From Chitinophaga pinensis (GTDB lineage Bacteria; Bacteroidota; Bacteroidia; AKYH767-A; OLB10): a DNA stretch of 5,767 nucleotides. The DNA is taken from NCBI GenBank assembly GCA_945872015.1, contig CAMBYJ010000130.1, positions 1-5,767 on the forward strand, written 5' to 3'. A model generated the notes under the pieces. It was not told the origin of the DNA. It ran no database searches and saw only the letters and a program-made list of their open reading frames with translations. Shown here one piece after another: positions 1 to 5,767 of this stretch. Both the position numbers and the translations under genes were made by a program. Every line of letters begins with the position of its first letter. The first letter of the stretch is position 1.

Positions 1-298
1 GTTGAAATCAAAACCTGAATACAAGCAAGCTTTCCGTCCTCGTCAGGATCGCACTGAGCGCCAGGATAGAGCACCAAGAAATAATGAGCAGAAAGGGGGT
101 AATGATGATTCAAGAAATCTTAAATCGAAAATGGAAAAGCTAAGCTCGGAAGTTCAATTGCTTGAAAATAACCTTGGTTTCTTTGCTAATTCTAAAAATG
201 CGAATGCTTTAAAAGAAGAGTATGAGCAGAAGATTCAAAAAGCAAAAGAGGAAATTGCTAAGATTAAATCGAAAATGAACGAACTAAGAAATATTTAA
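1..298 (+). CDS. C-terminal fragment of a DUF349-family protein (5' end outside window)
   Basis: Only the last 98 codons are visible; the frame is open to the left edge, and the TTG at position 2 is most likely an internal Leu codon rather than a start. The fragment has a basic, low-complexity stretch (about residues 1-38, rich in Arg, Asp, Gln and Asn) followed by a charged heptad-like helix (about 39-97) that should form a coiled coil. The helix contains the string LENNLGFFANSKNAN, which I recognise from the C-terminus of Bacteroidetes DUF349 proteins, where an ENNLxFF motif sits between two coiled-coil helices just before the end. Those proteins are usually several hundred residues long, with repeated DUF349 helical bundles; none of those repeats lies in this window. 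Function is poorly defined and a cytoplasmic location is expected. The family call rests on recalled motif similarity alone. A strong hairpin follows the stop codon, so this gene ends its transcription unit. Confidence 0.7.
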   Translation, partial: LKSKPEYKQAFRPRQDRTERQDRAPRNNEQKGGNDDSRNLKSKMEKLSSEVQLLENNLGFFANSKNANALKEEYEQKIQKAKEEIAKIKSKMNELRNI

Positions 299-320
299 GC
301 AATTATAATAAGATTGTAAA

Positions 321-356
321 ATAGCCCTATAGCATATGCTGTAGGGCTATTATTTT
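321..356 (+). terminator. Hairpin terminator after the DUF349-like gene
   Basis: Positions 321-335 and 336-350 are inverted repeats pairing along their whole length with a single G-T wobble (T330 with G341). The centre (331-340, AGCATATGCT) is a perfect palindrome, so the real loop is about four bases. The right arm is followed by TATTTTAT, a broken T tract, and A-rich sequence precedes the left arm, so it could also work on the other strand, although no convergent gene is seen. It begins 22 bases after the stop codon and separates the DUF349-like gene from the protease locus. A protein-binding palindrome is a less likely alternative. Confidence 0.8.
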
Positions 357-372
357 ATGGGGATAAAGTCGC

Positions 373-389
373 TAAATTTTGTAAATTAG
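373..389 (+). promoter_or_regulatory. Possible weak promoter of the first M43 protease gene
   Basis: Two imperfect relatives of the Bacteroidetes -7 box (TAnnTTTG) overlap here: TAAATTTTG at 373-381, one base too long, and TAAATTAG at 382-389, with one mismatch. No TTG at the expected -33 distance is visible for either. The placement between the upstream terminator and the ATG at 421 is right for a promoter and would give a leader of roughly 25-40 bases, but the match is weak. Confidence 0.3.
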
Positions 390-420
390 CCACCTCAAAA
401 CATAAGATTCCCCCCTTACT

Positions 421-2529
421 ATGAAAAAGTTCTTGTTAATTGCAGCTCTTTTAACCTCAGGATTATTAAGAAATGCTAGTGCACAATTGTCTCACGATAA
501 ATGCCATGCGGAAATAATGTTTCAGGAGGCAGCAGCCAAAGACCCTAAAGTGCTTCAAAATCGTGAAGCTCTTGAACGGTTTACCGAAGAGTATATCAAT
601 AGTGGATCAGCTTCACGTGCTTCAAGCGTTTTAAAAGTGATTCCTGTTGTTGTTCACGTAATTCATTATGGCGGAGCTGAAAATATCAGCAAAGCTCAAA
701 TTGATGATCAGTTACGTACTCTTAACGAAGATTTTCAACGTTTAAATCCGGATACAGTAAATACACCAGCTGCATTTGTACCGGTTGCAGGTAATGCGGG
801 TGTAGAATTTCGTTTGGCTCAAATTGATCCTGATGGAAATTGTACTGATGGGATAACAAGAATTTATTCACCTCTGACCTACAATGCTCGTAACAATGTA
901 AAATCATTGCAAAGCTGGCCACGTCAGAAATATTTAAACATTTGGGTTGTAAATAGTATTGCTAATGTGAATGGTTCTCCAGGAATGGTAATCGGATTTG
1001 CTCAGTTTCCTGGTGGAGCTGACTCAACGGATGGTGTTGTGATTAAGCATGATTATATGGGTTCTATTGGTACAGCTGCAAATTCGCAAAATGCAGGTCG
1101 TACTGCGACGCATGAAGTAGGTCATTGGTTAAATTTACGTCATATCTGGGGAGATGCTACTTGCGGGAATGATTTTGTATCCGATACTCCAACTCAAAAC
1201 GCTGCCAACTTATCAAATTGTCCAGCTTGGCCAAGTATTTCTGCTTGCTCAGGAAATGCTCCGAACGGTGATATGTTTACGAACTATATGGATTATACGA
1301 ATGGTCCATGTCAGAATATGTTTTCTGCAGGTCAGGCTACAAGGATGCTAACTACTTTGAATTCCAATATTAGTGGTAGAAATAATTTATGGTCAGCTTC
1401 TAATCTTGCTGCAACAGGAACTAGCGGTACTCCAGCACCGTTATGCGCACCTATAGCTGACTTTATTCCAAAACCAATATTGATTTGTGAAGGTGGAAGC
1501 GTTCAATTTAATGATGGATCATGGGGTGGAGAAGTTGCTTCACGTACTTGGACATTTAACGGAGGTACACCAGCAACAGATACTGCTGCAAATCCAATGG
1601 TAATGTATACAACACCTGGTGTTTATGATGTTACATTAACGGTTAATAATGCTACAGGAAGTAATTCAAAAACAATTGCAGGAAGAGTTGTTGTTAGTTC
1701 TTCGAACGTTACAAGCTTAATTCCATTTAATGAAGGGTTTGAAAATGGCACATGGCCGTTTAACGATTATTATGAATACAATGCAAATGGAGGAAATACT
1801 TGGGAAACAACAACCGTTGCTAAGTCGCAAGGAACTAAGTCGCTTTATATTTATAATTTTCTTAGTGCAAGTACAGGATACCAATCTAATGATAAAGGTC
1901 CTGATGAATTTGTTACTCCTGCATTTAACTTAACAGGTGTTACAGCTGCAAATATGACGTTTGATTTAGCATGTGCATTACGCGATTCGACTACCGATAA
2001 ATTAGCAGTAGCATATTCATTTAATTGTGGTCAAACGTGGACAGTTCGTTATACGCGTCAGGGAGTTCCGTTACAAACTACAACAGGTTTTGTAAATGGT
2101 AATTTTATACCAACAGCTGCACAATGGAGAACAGAGACTGTAAATTTTGGAAATACAATTAACAACAAATCGAATGTTCGTTTCCGTTTTGAGTTTACGC
2201 ATGAGTCTTCAAATAATATTTACATTGATAATATTAACTTGAACGGAACTATATCAAGCGTGAATGAAATTAATGCATCTTCTGCTGATATGAATATTTA
2301 TCCGAATCCATCAAAAGGAATTACCTATGTTGACTTTACAATGGCAGCTGCAGGTGATGTTCAAATTGATGTTACGGATATTGAAGGAAGAGTTGTTTCT
2401 ACGTTCAGCGACTTTTTACCAGAAGGAGATCATCAGTATACGATGAACAATGATTTGGTAAGCGGTGTTTATATGGTGCGCTTAACCTTCGGAAATAATT
2501 CAATAACGAAAAAAGCAATAATAAAATAA
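421..2529 (+). CDS. Secreted M43-family (pappalysin/ulilysin-like) zinc metalloprotease with PKD domain and T9SS sorting domain, copy 1
   Basis: This 702-residue protein is a predicted exported zinc endopeptidase. Residues 1-21 form a signal peptide (MKK, hydrophobic core, cleavage after NASA). Residues 22-73 look like a propeptide with Cys28, a candidate cysteine switch. The catalytic domain runs from about 74 to 330: the family string DPDGNCTDGITR (136-147), the zinc motif HEVGHWLNLRH (H231, E232, H235, H241), a DTP motif near 255, and the Met-turn NYMDY with Met290. Cys248, Cys267, Cys276 and Cys297 align with cysteines of the next gene's product and probably form two disulfides. A PKD-like domain (about 344-425, TPGVYDVTLTV), a MAM/jelly-roll-like domain (about 433-610) and a T9SS type A sorting domain (about 624-702; YPNP at 627-630, GVY at 682-684, ending KKAIIK) follow. 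Export across the outer membrane with cleavage of the sorting domain is expected. All catalytic residues are intact. The substrate is unknown. The start is fixed by the signal peptide; no Shine-Dalgarno is seen. Confidence 0.95.
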   Translation: MKKFLLIAALLTSGLLRNASAQLSHDKCHAEIMFQEAAAKDPKVLQNREALERFTEEYINSGSASRASSVLKVIPVVVHVIHYGGAENISKAQIDDQLRTLNEDFQRLNPDTVNTPAAFVPVAGNAGVEFRLAQIDPDGNCTDGITRIYSPLTYNARNNVKSLQSWPRQKYLNIWVVNSIANVNGSPGMVIGFAQFPGGADSTDGVVIKHDYMGSIGTAANSQNAGRTATHEVGHWLNLRHIWGDATCGNDFVSDTPTQNAANLSNCPAWPSISACSGNAPNGDMFTNYMDYTNGPCQNMFSAGQATRMLTTLNSNISGRNNLWSASNLAATGTSGTPAPLCAPIADFIPKPILICEGGSVQFNDGSWGGEVASRTWTFNGGTPATDTAANPMVMYTTPGVYDVTLTVNNATGSNSKTIAGRVVVSSSNVTSLIPFNEGFENGTWPFNDYYEYNANGGNTWETTTVAKSQGTKSLYIYNFLSASTGYQSNDKGPDEFVTPAFNLTGVTAANMTFDLACALRDSTTDKLAVAYSFNCGQTWTVRYTRQGVPLQTTTGFVNGNFIPTAAQWRTETVNFGNTINNKSNVRFRFEFTHESSNNIYIDNINLNGTISSVNEINASSADMNIYPNPSKGITYVDFTMAAAGDVQIDVTDIEGRVVSTFSDFLPEGDHQYTMNNDLVSGVYMVRLTFGNNSITKKAIIK

Positions 2530-2549
2530 TTAAATCGATAAACGTTTAG

Positions 2550-2587
2550 AATCCCTCGTGGTTATATTACTACGGGGGATTTATTTA
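2550..2587 (+). terminator. Hairpin between the two protease genes (terminator or attenuator)
   Basis: Left arm 2550-2562 pairs with right arm 2569-2581 over 13 base pairs, with two G-T wobbles (T2556-G2575 and G2560-T2571) and a six-base loop (2563-2568). The trailing sequence TATTTAG is T-rich but has no clean T run, so termination may be partial. It begins 20 bases after the first protease's stop codon and ends about 19 bases before the next ATG. I see no good Bacteroidetes promoter box after it, so the second gene probably depends on read-through or on RNA processing at the hairpin. Confidence 0.65.
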
Positions 2588-2600
2588 GATACATAAAACT

Positions 2601-4688
2601 ATGAGAAAAGTATTACTACCATTATTCGCACTGTTGTTTTCAGCTGTTGTTTCAAATGCACAAAGTCCAGTCTATCGGACATGCGATACTGATGTAATGT
2701 GGAAAGAAGCTGTTGAGGCTGATCCTGATGCTGCGTTGCGAAGAGCAGGTCTTCCACTTTCAGGCGCACGAAAACTTCCAGGTACAAAAGTAGTTTCACC
2801 AACGGGATTTGTACAATACAAAATTCCGGTTGTGTTTCATGTGATGCATACATACGGGCCGGAAAATATTAGTAAAGCACAAATTTTAGATGCGGTAAAT
2901 AGTTTGAATTTAGCATTTCAAAAATTGAATGCTGATACAGGAGATGTAATTCCTCTTTTTCAATCCATTTTTGCAAATGCCGAAATAGGATTCGAACTGG
3001 CCAACATTGATCCCGATGGAAATTGTACAGACGGTATTACAAGAACATATACGAAGTTTACAAATGCAGCTAATGATAATGTTAAAACATTAGTTGGTTG
3101 GCCTTGCGAAAAGTATTTAAATATCTGGGTAGTTAAGAATATTGCAAGTGGTGCAGCAGGGTATGCTTATTATCCCGGCATTTCATCAAATATTGACGGT
3201 ATCGTAATGCGTCATGATTACACCGGAAGTTTCGGAACCTCTAATAATTCTAACTACACCGAACGATCATTATCGCATGAGGTAGGACATTGGTTAAACT
3301 TACCTCATACATGGGGTTCAACTAATAATCCAGGTTTAGCAAGTAACTGCGGTACCGATGATGGCATTGGTGATACACCGAATACAATTGGAGTTGCAAA
3401 TTTTTCATGTAATACTGCGCAAAACACCTGTGGTCAAATCGACAATGTTCAAAATTATATGGATTATGCGAGTTGTCATTTGATGTTTACCGAAGGACAA
3501 AAAGATGAGATGCATGTTGCATTACAATCTTCGCCAGGTGGTAGAGACAATTTAAGTACACAAGCAAATTTACTTGCAACAGGAACTGAAAGCGGACATT
3601 TACTTACACCATGTGCACCAAAGGCAGATTTTGCAGTTGAGAAAAATTATATCTGCGTTGGTAATACACTAACGTTTAATGATAAATCATGGAATGGCGA
3701 TGTATCAAGTCGTACATGGTATTTCGCTGGTGGAACTCCAGCTACTGACACATCAGCATCTCCATCTATATTTTATAATACTCCTGGTGTATATGATGTG
3801 AAGTTAGTTGTTACAAATAGTCTTGGTACCGATTCACTTGTACGTATTGCACATGTAAATGTATTGTCTAATCCAGGGACAGCATTAATTCCTTTTTCAG
3901 AGGGATTTGAAGCATTAACTTTTGCTGGTAGTGATTGGGAAATTGTTAATCAGAATAATAATAACACTTGGGCAATTACATCGCTTGCAGCTGCTACAGG
4001 AACAAAGTCTGCTCGTGTAGATAACATGACAGGTAACTCATCAGGAAGTGTGGATGAGTTATTATCCCCAATTTATAATTTCACGAATTACAATCAAGTA
4101 CAGTTTAGTTTTAAAGTTGCATTCGCTTCTCGTAGTATGTCTGATACATCTGAACTACGTGTTTACTTTAGTACGAATTGCGGCGATACATGGTCGCAGC
4201 GTTATTTTAAAAGAGGTTCGTCTCTAGCAACTGCCAATGCACAAGTGAGTCCGTTTGTACCTAACGCATCACAATGGAGAACAGAAGTTGTTAGTCTTTC
4301 ATCAAGTACCTTTACTAATAAACCAAGTGTTAGAGCACGAATTGAATATGTTAACTACCTTGGAAATAATATTTACATCGACGATATTAATATTTCAGGA
4401 AACTATACAGGAATTAATGATGATTTAGAAAGTGCTTATTCATTTAGTGTATTCCCTAATCCTGCATCTGATGTTGCTAATATCAAATTTGATTTGCCTA
4501 AAAATCAAGATGTAAAAATTGATTTGTACGATGTAACAGGAAGGTTAATTAAAAATATTGTTAATCAGAATTTAAGTGTAGGGGAACATCAATTAACAAT
4601 TAATAATAGTGACCTTAATGGCGTTTACCTTTTAAGATGTTTCTTTGATAATCAGCAATACACTAATCAAATTTCATTTATAAAATAA
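2601..4688 (+). CDS. Secreted M43-family (pappalysin/ulilysin-like) zinc metalloprotease with PKD domain and T9SS sorting domain, copy 2
   Basis: This 695-residue tandem paralogue of the preceding gene product has the same domain order. The signal peptide is residues 1-20 (cleavage after SNA, before QSP). A propeptide (about 21-74) carries RTCDT with Cys28 at exactly the position seen in copy 1. The catalytic domain (about 75-326) has DPDGNCTDGITR (137-148), HEVGHWLNLPH (H226, E227, H230, H236), a DTP motif near 259 and the Met-turn NYMDY with Met287. Cys250, Cys270, Cys277 and Cys292 match the cysteines of copy 1, and an extra Cys169 replaces an Arg. The segment between the IASG region and the zinc motif is about six residues shorter than in copy 1. 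A PKD-like domain (about 340-422), a MAM/jelly-roll-like domain (about 430-602) and a T9SS type A domain (about 613-695; FPNP at 618-621, GVY at 674-676) follow. The C-terminus, QISFIK, lacks the usual Lys pair, and Cys680 lies in the last strands. The active site looks intact. The substrate is unknown. Confidence 0.95.
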   Translation: MRKVLLPLFALLFSAVVSNAQSPVYRTCDTDVMWKEAVEADPDAALRRAGLPLSGARKLPGTKVVSPTGFVQYKIPVVFHVMHTYGPENISKAQILDAVNSLNLAFQKLNADTGDVIPLFQSIFANAEIGFELANIDPDGNCTDGITRTYTKFTNAANDNVKTLVGWPCEKYLNIWVVKNIASGAAGYAYYPGISSNIDGIVMRHDYTGSFGTSNNSNYTERSLSHEVGHWLNLPHTWGSTNNPGLASNCGTDDGIGDTPNTIGVANFSCNTAQNTCGQIDNVQNYMDYASCHLMFTEGQKDEMHVALQSSPGGRDNLSTQANLLATGTESGHLLTPCAPKADFAVEKNYICVGNTLTFNDKSWNGDVSSRTWYFAGGTPATDTSASPSIFYNTPGVYDVKLVVTNSLGTDSLVRIAHVNVLSNPGTALIPFSEGFEALTFAGSDWEIVNQNNNNTWAITSLAAATGTKSARVDNMTGNSSGSVDELLSPIYNFTNYNQVQFSFKVAFASRSMSDTSELRVYFSTNCGDTWSQRYFKRGSSLATANAQVSPFVPNASQWRTEVVSLSSSTFTNKPSVRARIEYVNYLGNNIYIDDINISGNYTGINDDLESAYSFSVFPNPASDVANIKFDLPKNQDVKIDLYDVTGRLIKNIVNQNLSVGEHQLTINNSDLNGVYLLRCFFDNQQYTNQISFIK

Positions 4689-4700
4689 TTTCGTATAGTC

Positions 4701-5123
4701 ATGGCCGATAGTTTTACTTTTAAGACGACCTACGTAGTTTATGCATCTCCAAAGGAAGTATTTGAAGCATTAACAGATTCTGGAATTATTGCTGCATGGG
4801 GTGGTGGTATCAGCGTTGTTGAAAATCAAGTTGGCGGCCACTTCGAATGGTTTGATGGGGATGTGGAAGGAGAGGTTACAGCATTTGTTCCAGAACAGGA
4901 GTTGGGTTTTAGTTGGAAGCCTGTTGAATGGAGTAAGAGCACTAAGCCTTCTCAAGTCAATATTAAATTGAAGACACATTCGGCTGGAACTGATGTAGTA
5001 CTTATTCATACGGACTTCCCTTCGCAGGATATTGCAGACAGAAGTGGAAATGGCTGGATTGATTTTGTATTAGATCCGCTCAACGATTACTTCGTTACAC
5101 AAAAAGAATTCAAACAATCATAA
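4701..5123 (+). CDS. SRPBCC/AHSA1-like (START-superfamily) domain protein
   Basis: This 140-residue protein is essentially one SRPBCC fold, with no signal peptide or membrane segment, so it should be cytoplasmic. Sequence features of the AHSA1 (activator of Hsp90 ATPase homologue 1-like) branch are the opening beta strand and helix (ASPKEVFEALTDSGIIAAWGG, residues about 15-35), the GGHFEWFDGDVEGEVTAF strand pair (about 45-62), a central GFSWKP (about 69-74), and a C-terminal amphipathic helix after the GWIDF segment (about 118-135). Proteins of this fold enclose a hydrophobic ligand cavity; bacterial AHSA1-like members mostly have no known ligand and no proven Hsp90 role. The length is normal for the family. 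It starts 12 bases after the second protease's stop codon and ends just before a strong terminator, so co-transcription with that protease is likely. I see no functional reason for the pairing. The ATG lacks a Shine-Dalgarno, as do the others here. Confidence 0.85.
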   Translation: MADSFTFKTTYVVYASPKEVFEALTDSGIIAAWGGGISVVENQVGGHFEWFDGDVEGEVTAFVPEQELGFSWKPVEWSKSTKPSQVNIKLKTHSAGTDVVLIHTDFPSQDIADRSGNGWIDFVLDPLNDYFVTQKEFKQS

Positions 5124-5130
5124 TTATAGG

Positions 5131-5155
5131 AAAGTCCACTTCGGTGGGCTTTTTT
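5131..5155 (+). terminator. Intrinsic terminator after the AHSA1-like gene
   Basis: A nine-base-pair stem (5131-5139 with 5144-5152, one T-G wobble at 5135/5148) is closed by a TTCG tetraloop (5140-5143) and runs into six consecutive T bases (5150-5155). It starts eight bases after the stop codon. This is the cleanest terminator in the window and separates the protease/AHSA1 unit from ispG. Confidence 0.9.
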
Positions 5156-5186
5156 ACTTATTAGCTAAACCATTATTGAAGGGAAA

Positions 5187-5219
5187 TTGTTAAATTTAAT
5201 CATTACTCTACTATCTTTG
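5187..5219 (+). promoter_or_regulatory. Bacteroidetes-type promoter of ispG
   Basis: TATCTTTG at 5212-5219 is an exact match to the Bacteroidetes housekeeping -7 consensus TAnnTTTG. A TTG at 5187-5189 lies 22 bases upstream and can serve as the -33 element. The -7 box ends only five bases before the ispG ATG at 5225, so transcription should begin at or within a base or two of the start codon, giving a leaderless or nearly leaderless mRNA. It lies just after the upstream terminator, as expected for an independent unit. Confidence 0.75.
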
Positions 5220-5224
5220 TATCA

Positions 5225-5767
5225 ATGAAAAATACCTTAGAAGGATTATACAGCCATAGCTTAACTAATTACCAGCGACTTTTAACTCGAGAAGTTAAAA
5301 TCGGCGATTTATTGCTCGGAAATAATCATCCAATACGCGTTCAAAGTATGACAACTACTGATACGATGGATACCATTGCAACAGTAGAGCAATCAATAAG
5401 AATGATTGAAGCAGGTTGCGAACTTGTGCGTATTACTGCCCCAAGCATTAATGAAGCAAAGAATCTGGAAAATATCAAAGCAGAACTTCGTAAAAGAGGA
5501 TATACAACACCGTTAGTAGCCGATATTCACTTCACGCCTAACGCAGCGGAAGTGGCAGCAAGGATAGTGGAGAAGGTTCGTATTAACCCAGGTAATTTTG
5601 CAGATAAAAAGAAGTTTGAAGAAATTGAATATACCGATAATGCATATAATGCAGAACTTGATCGTATTCGCGAGCGCTTTATTCCGTTGGTGAAGATTTG
5701 TAAAGAGTACGGTACAGCAATGCGCATCGGCACTAATCATGGTTCATTGAGTGATCGTATTATGAGT
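5225..5767 (+). CDS. ispG: 4-hydroxy-3-methylbut-2-enyl diphosphate synthase IspG (GcpE), 3' truncated by window end
   Basis: IspG converts 2-C-methyl-D-erythritol 2,4-cyclodiphosphate to HMBPP, the penultimate step of the MEP isoprenoid pathway, using a [4Fe-4S] cluster in the cytoplasm. The first 181 codons are present and open to the window edge. They cover much of the N-terminal TIM-barrel domain: IRVQSMTTTDT (37-47), the ELVRITAPS strand (66-74), VADIHF (98-103), VRINPGN (118-124) and IGTNHGSLSDRIM (168-180). The GTNHGSLSDR wording, plus the longer segment between VRINPGN and that motif (IPLVKICKEYGTAMR), marks the long form of Bacteroidetes, chlamydiae and plants, which carries an extra inserted domain; E. 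coli-type enzymes are shorter and read GVNAGSL. The cluster-binding cysteines are C-terminal and not in the window. The ATG at 5225 is the only plausible start, since the next Met (residue 42) is inside a core motif. An exact -7 promoter box lies just upstream. Confidence 0.95.
   Translation, partial: MKNTLEGLYSHSLTNYQRLLTREVKIGDLLLGNNHPIRVQSMTTTDTMDTIATVEQSIRMIEAGCELVRITAPSINEAKNLENIKAELRKRGYTTPLVADIHFTPNAAEVAARIVEKVRINPGNFADKKKFEEIEYTDNAYNAELDRIRERFIPLVKICKEYGTAMRIGTNHGSLSDRIMS

Noticed and set aside
2..4. TTG at position 2 as the start codon of a small 98-residue protein
   Set aside because: The frame is open to the window edge and the protein resembles the extreme C-terminus of much larger DUF349 proteins, so the codon is most likely internal.
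299..420. Riboswitch or small RNA in the spacer upstream of the first protease
   Set aside because: Beyond the terminator hairpin and a weak promoter-like stretch there is no further conserved-looking structure in the 122 bases.
722..1933. Short open frames in other frames inside the first protease (722-922 minus, 1154-1351 plus, 1730-1933 plus)
   Set aside because: The protease reading frame is intact and carries all domain motifs through these regions; the others are chance frames.
2599..2853. Minus-strand open frame opposite the start of the second protease
   Set aside because: It overlaps the signal peptide and propeptide coding region antisense, with no family resemblance or promoter.
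421..4688. Toxin-antitoxin, defence or contact-killing system built from the paired proteases
   Set aside because: Both proteins have export signals, ordinary M43 domains and intact T9SS sorting domains, with no immunity-like partner; the small downstream protein is a plain cytoplasmic SRPBCC domain.
4770..5009. Open frames overlapping the AHSA1-like gene (4770-5009 minus, 4789-4971 plus)
   Set aside because: They are shadows of the SRPBCC coding region, which explains the sequence better.
5513..5740. Two overlapping minus-strand open frames (5513-5740 and 5527-5733)
   Set aside because: They lie opposite the highly conserved ispG coding sequence and show no recognisable protein features.

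Overview
The window looks like ordinary chromosomal DNA from a member of the Bacteroidota (Bacteroidetes). Four things point there: visibly AT-rich sequence; two secreted proteins ending in the C-terminal sorting domain of the type IX secretion system (T9SS), which is largely confined to this phylum; an exact Bacteroidetes-type -7 promoter box (TATCTTTG) before ispG; and start codons without Shine-Dalgarno sequences. Family or genus cannot be fixed from this sequence.

All genes are on the + strand. Positions 2-298 are the 3' end of a gene resembling the C-terminus of Bacteroidetes DUF349 proteins, closed by a strong hairpin terminator (321-356). Then come two tandem paralogous genes for large secreted metalloproteases of the M43 (pappalysin/ulilysin) family, 421-2529 and 2601-4688. 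Both have the same architecture: signal peptide, short propeptide with a Cys at residue 28, HExxHxxxxxH zinc protease domain, PKD-like domain, MAM/jelly-roll-like domain, T9SS type A sorting domain. A hairpin (2550-2581) lies between them. Twelve bases after the second protease is a small cytoplasmic SRPBCC/AHSA1-like gene (4701-5123), followed by a clear intrinsic terminator (5131-5155). The window ends inside ispG (5225-5767, 3' truncated), the [4Fe-4S] enzyme of the MEP isoprenoid pathway, in the long form typical of Bacteroidetes, chlamydiae and plants.

The two proteases form one functional unit: exported by Sec, moved over the outer membrane by T9SS, and probably activated by removal of the propeptide. 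The AHSA1-like gene may be co-transcribed with the second protease. The flanking DUF349 and ispG genes are housekeeping and unrelated in function. I found no mobile element, CRISPR array, RNA gene or convincing new system. The points most worth checking are the tandem protease duplication, its conserved candidate cysteine switch, the hairpin between the copies, and the apparently leaderless ispG promoter.
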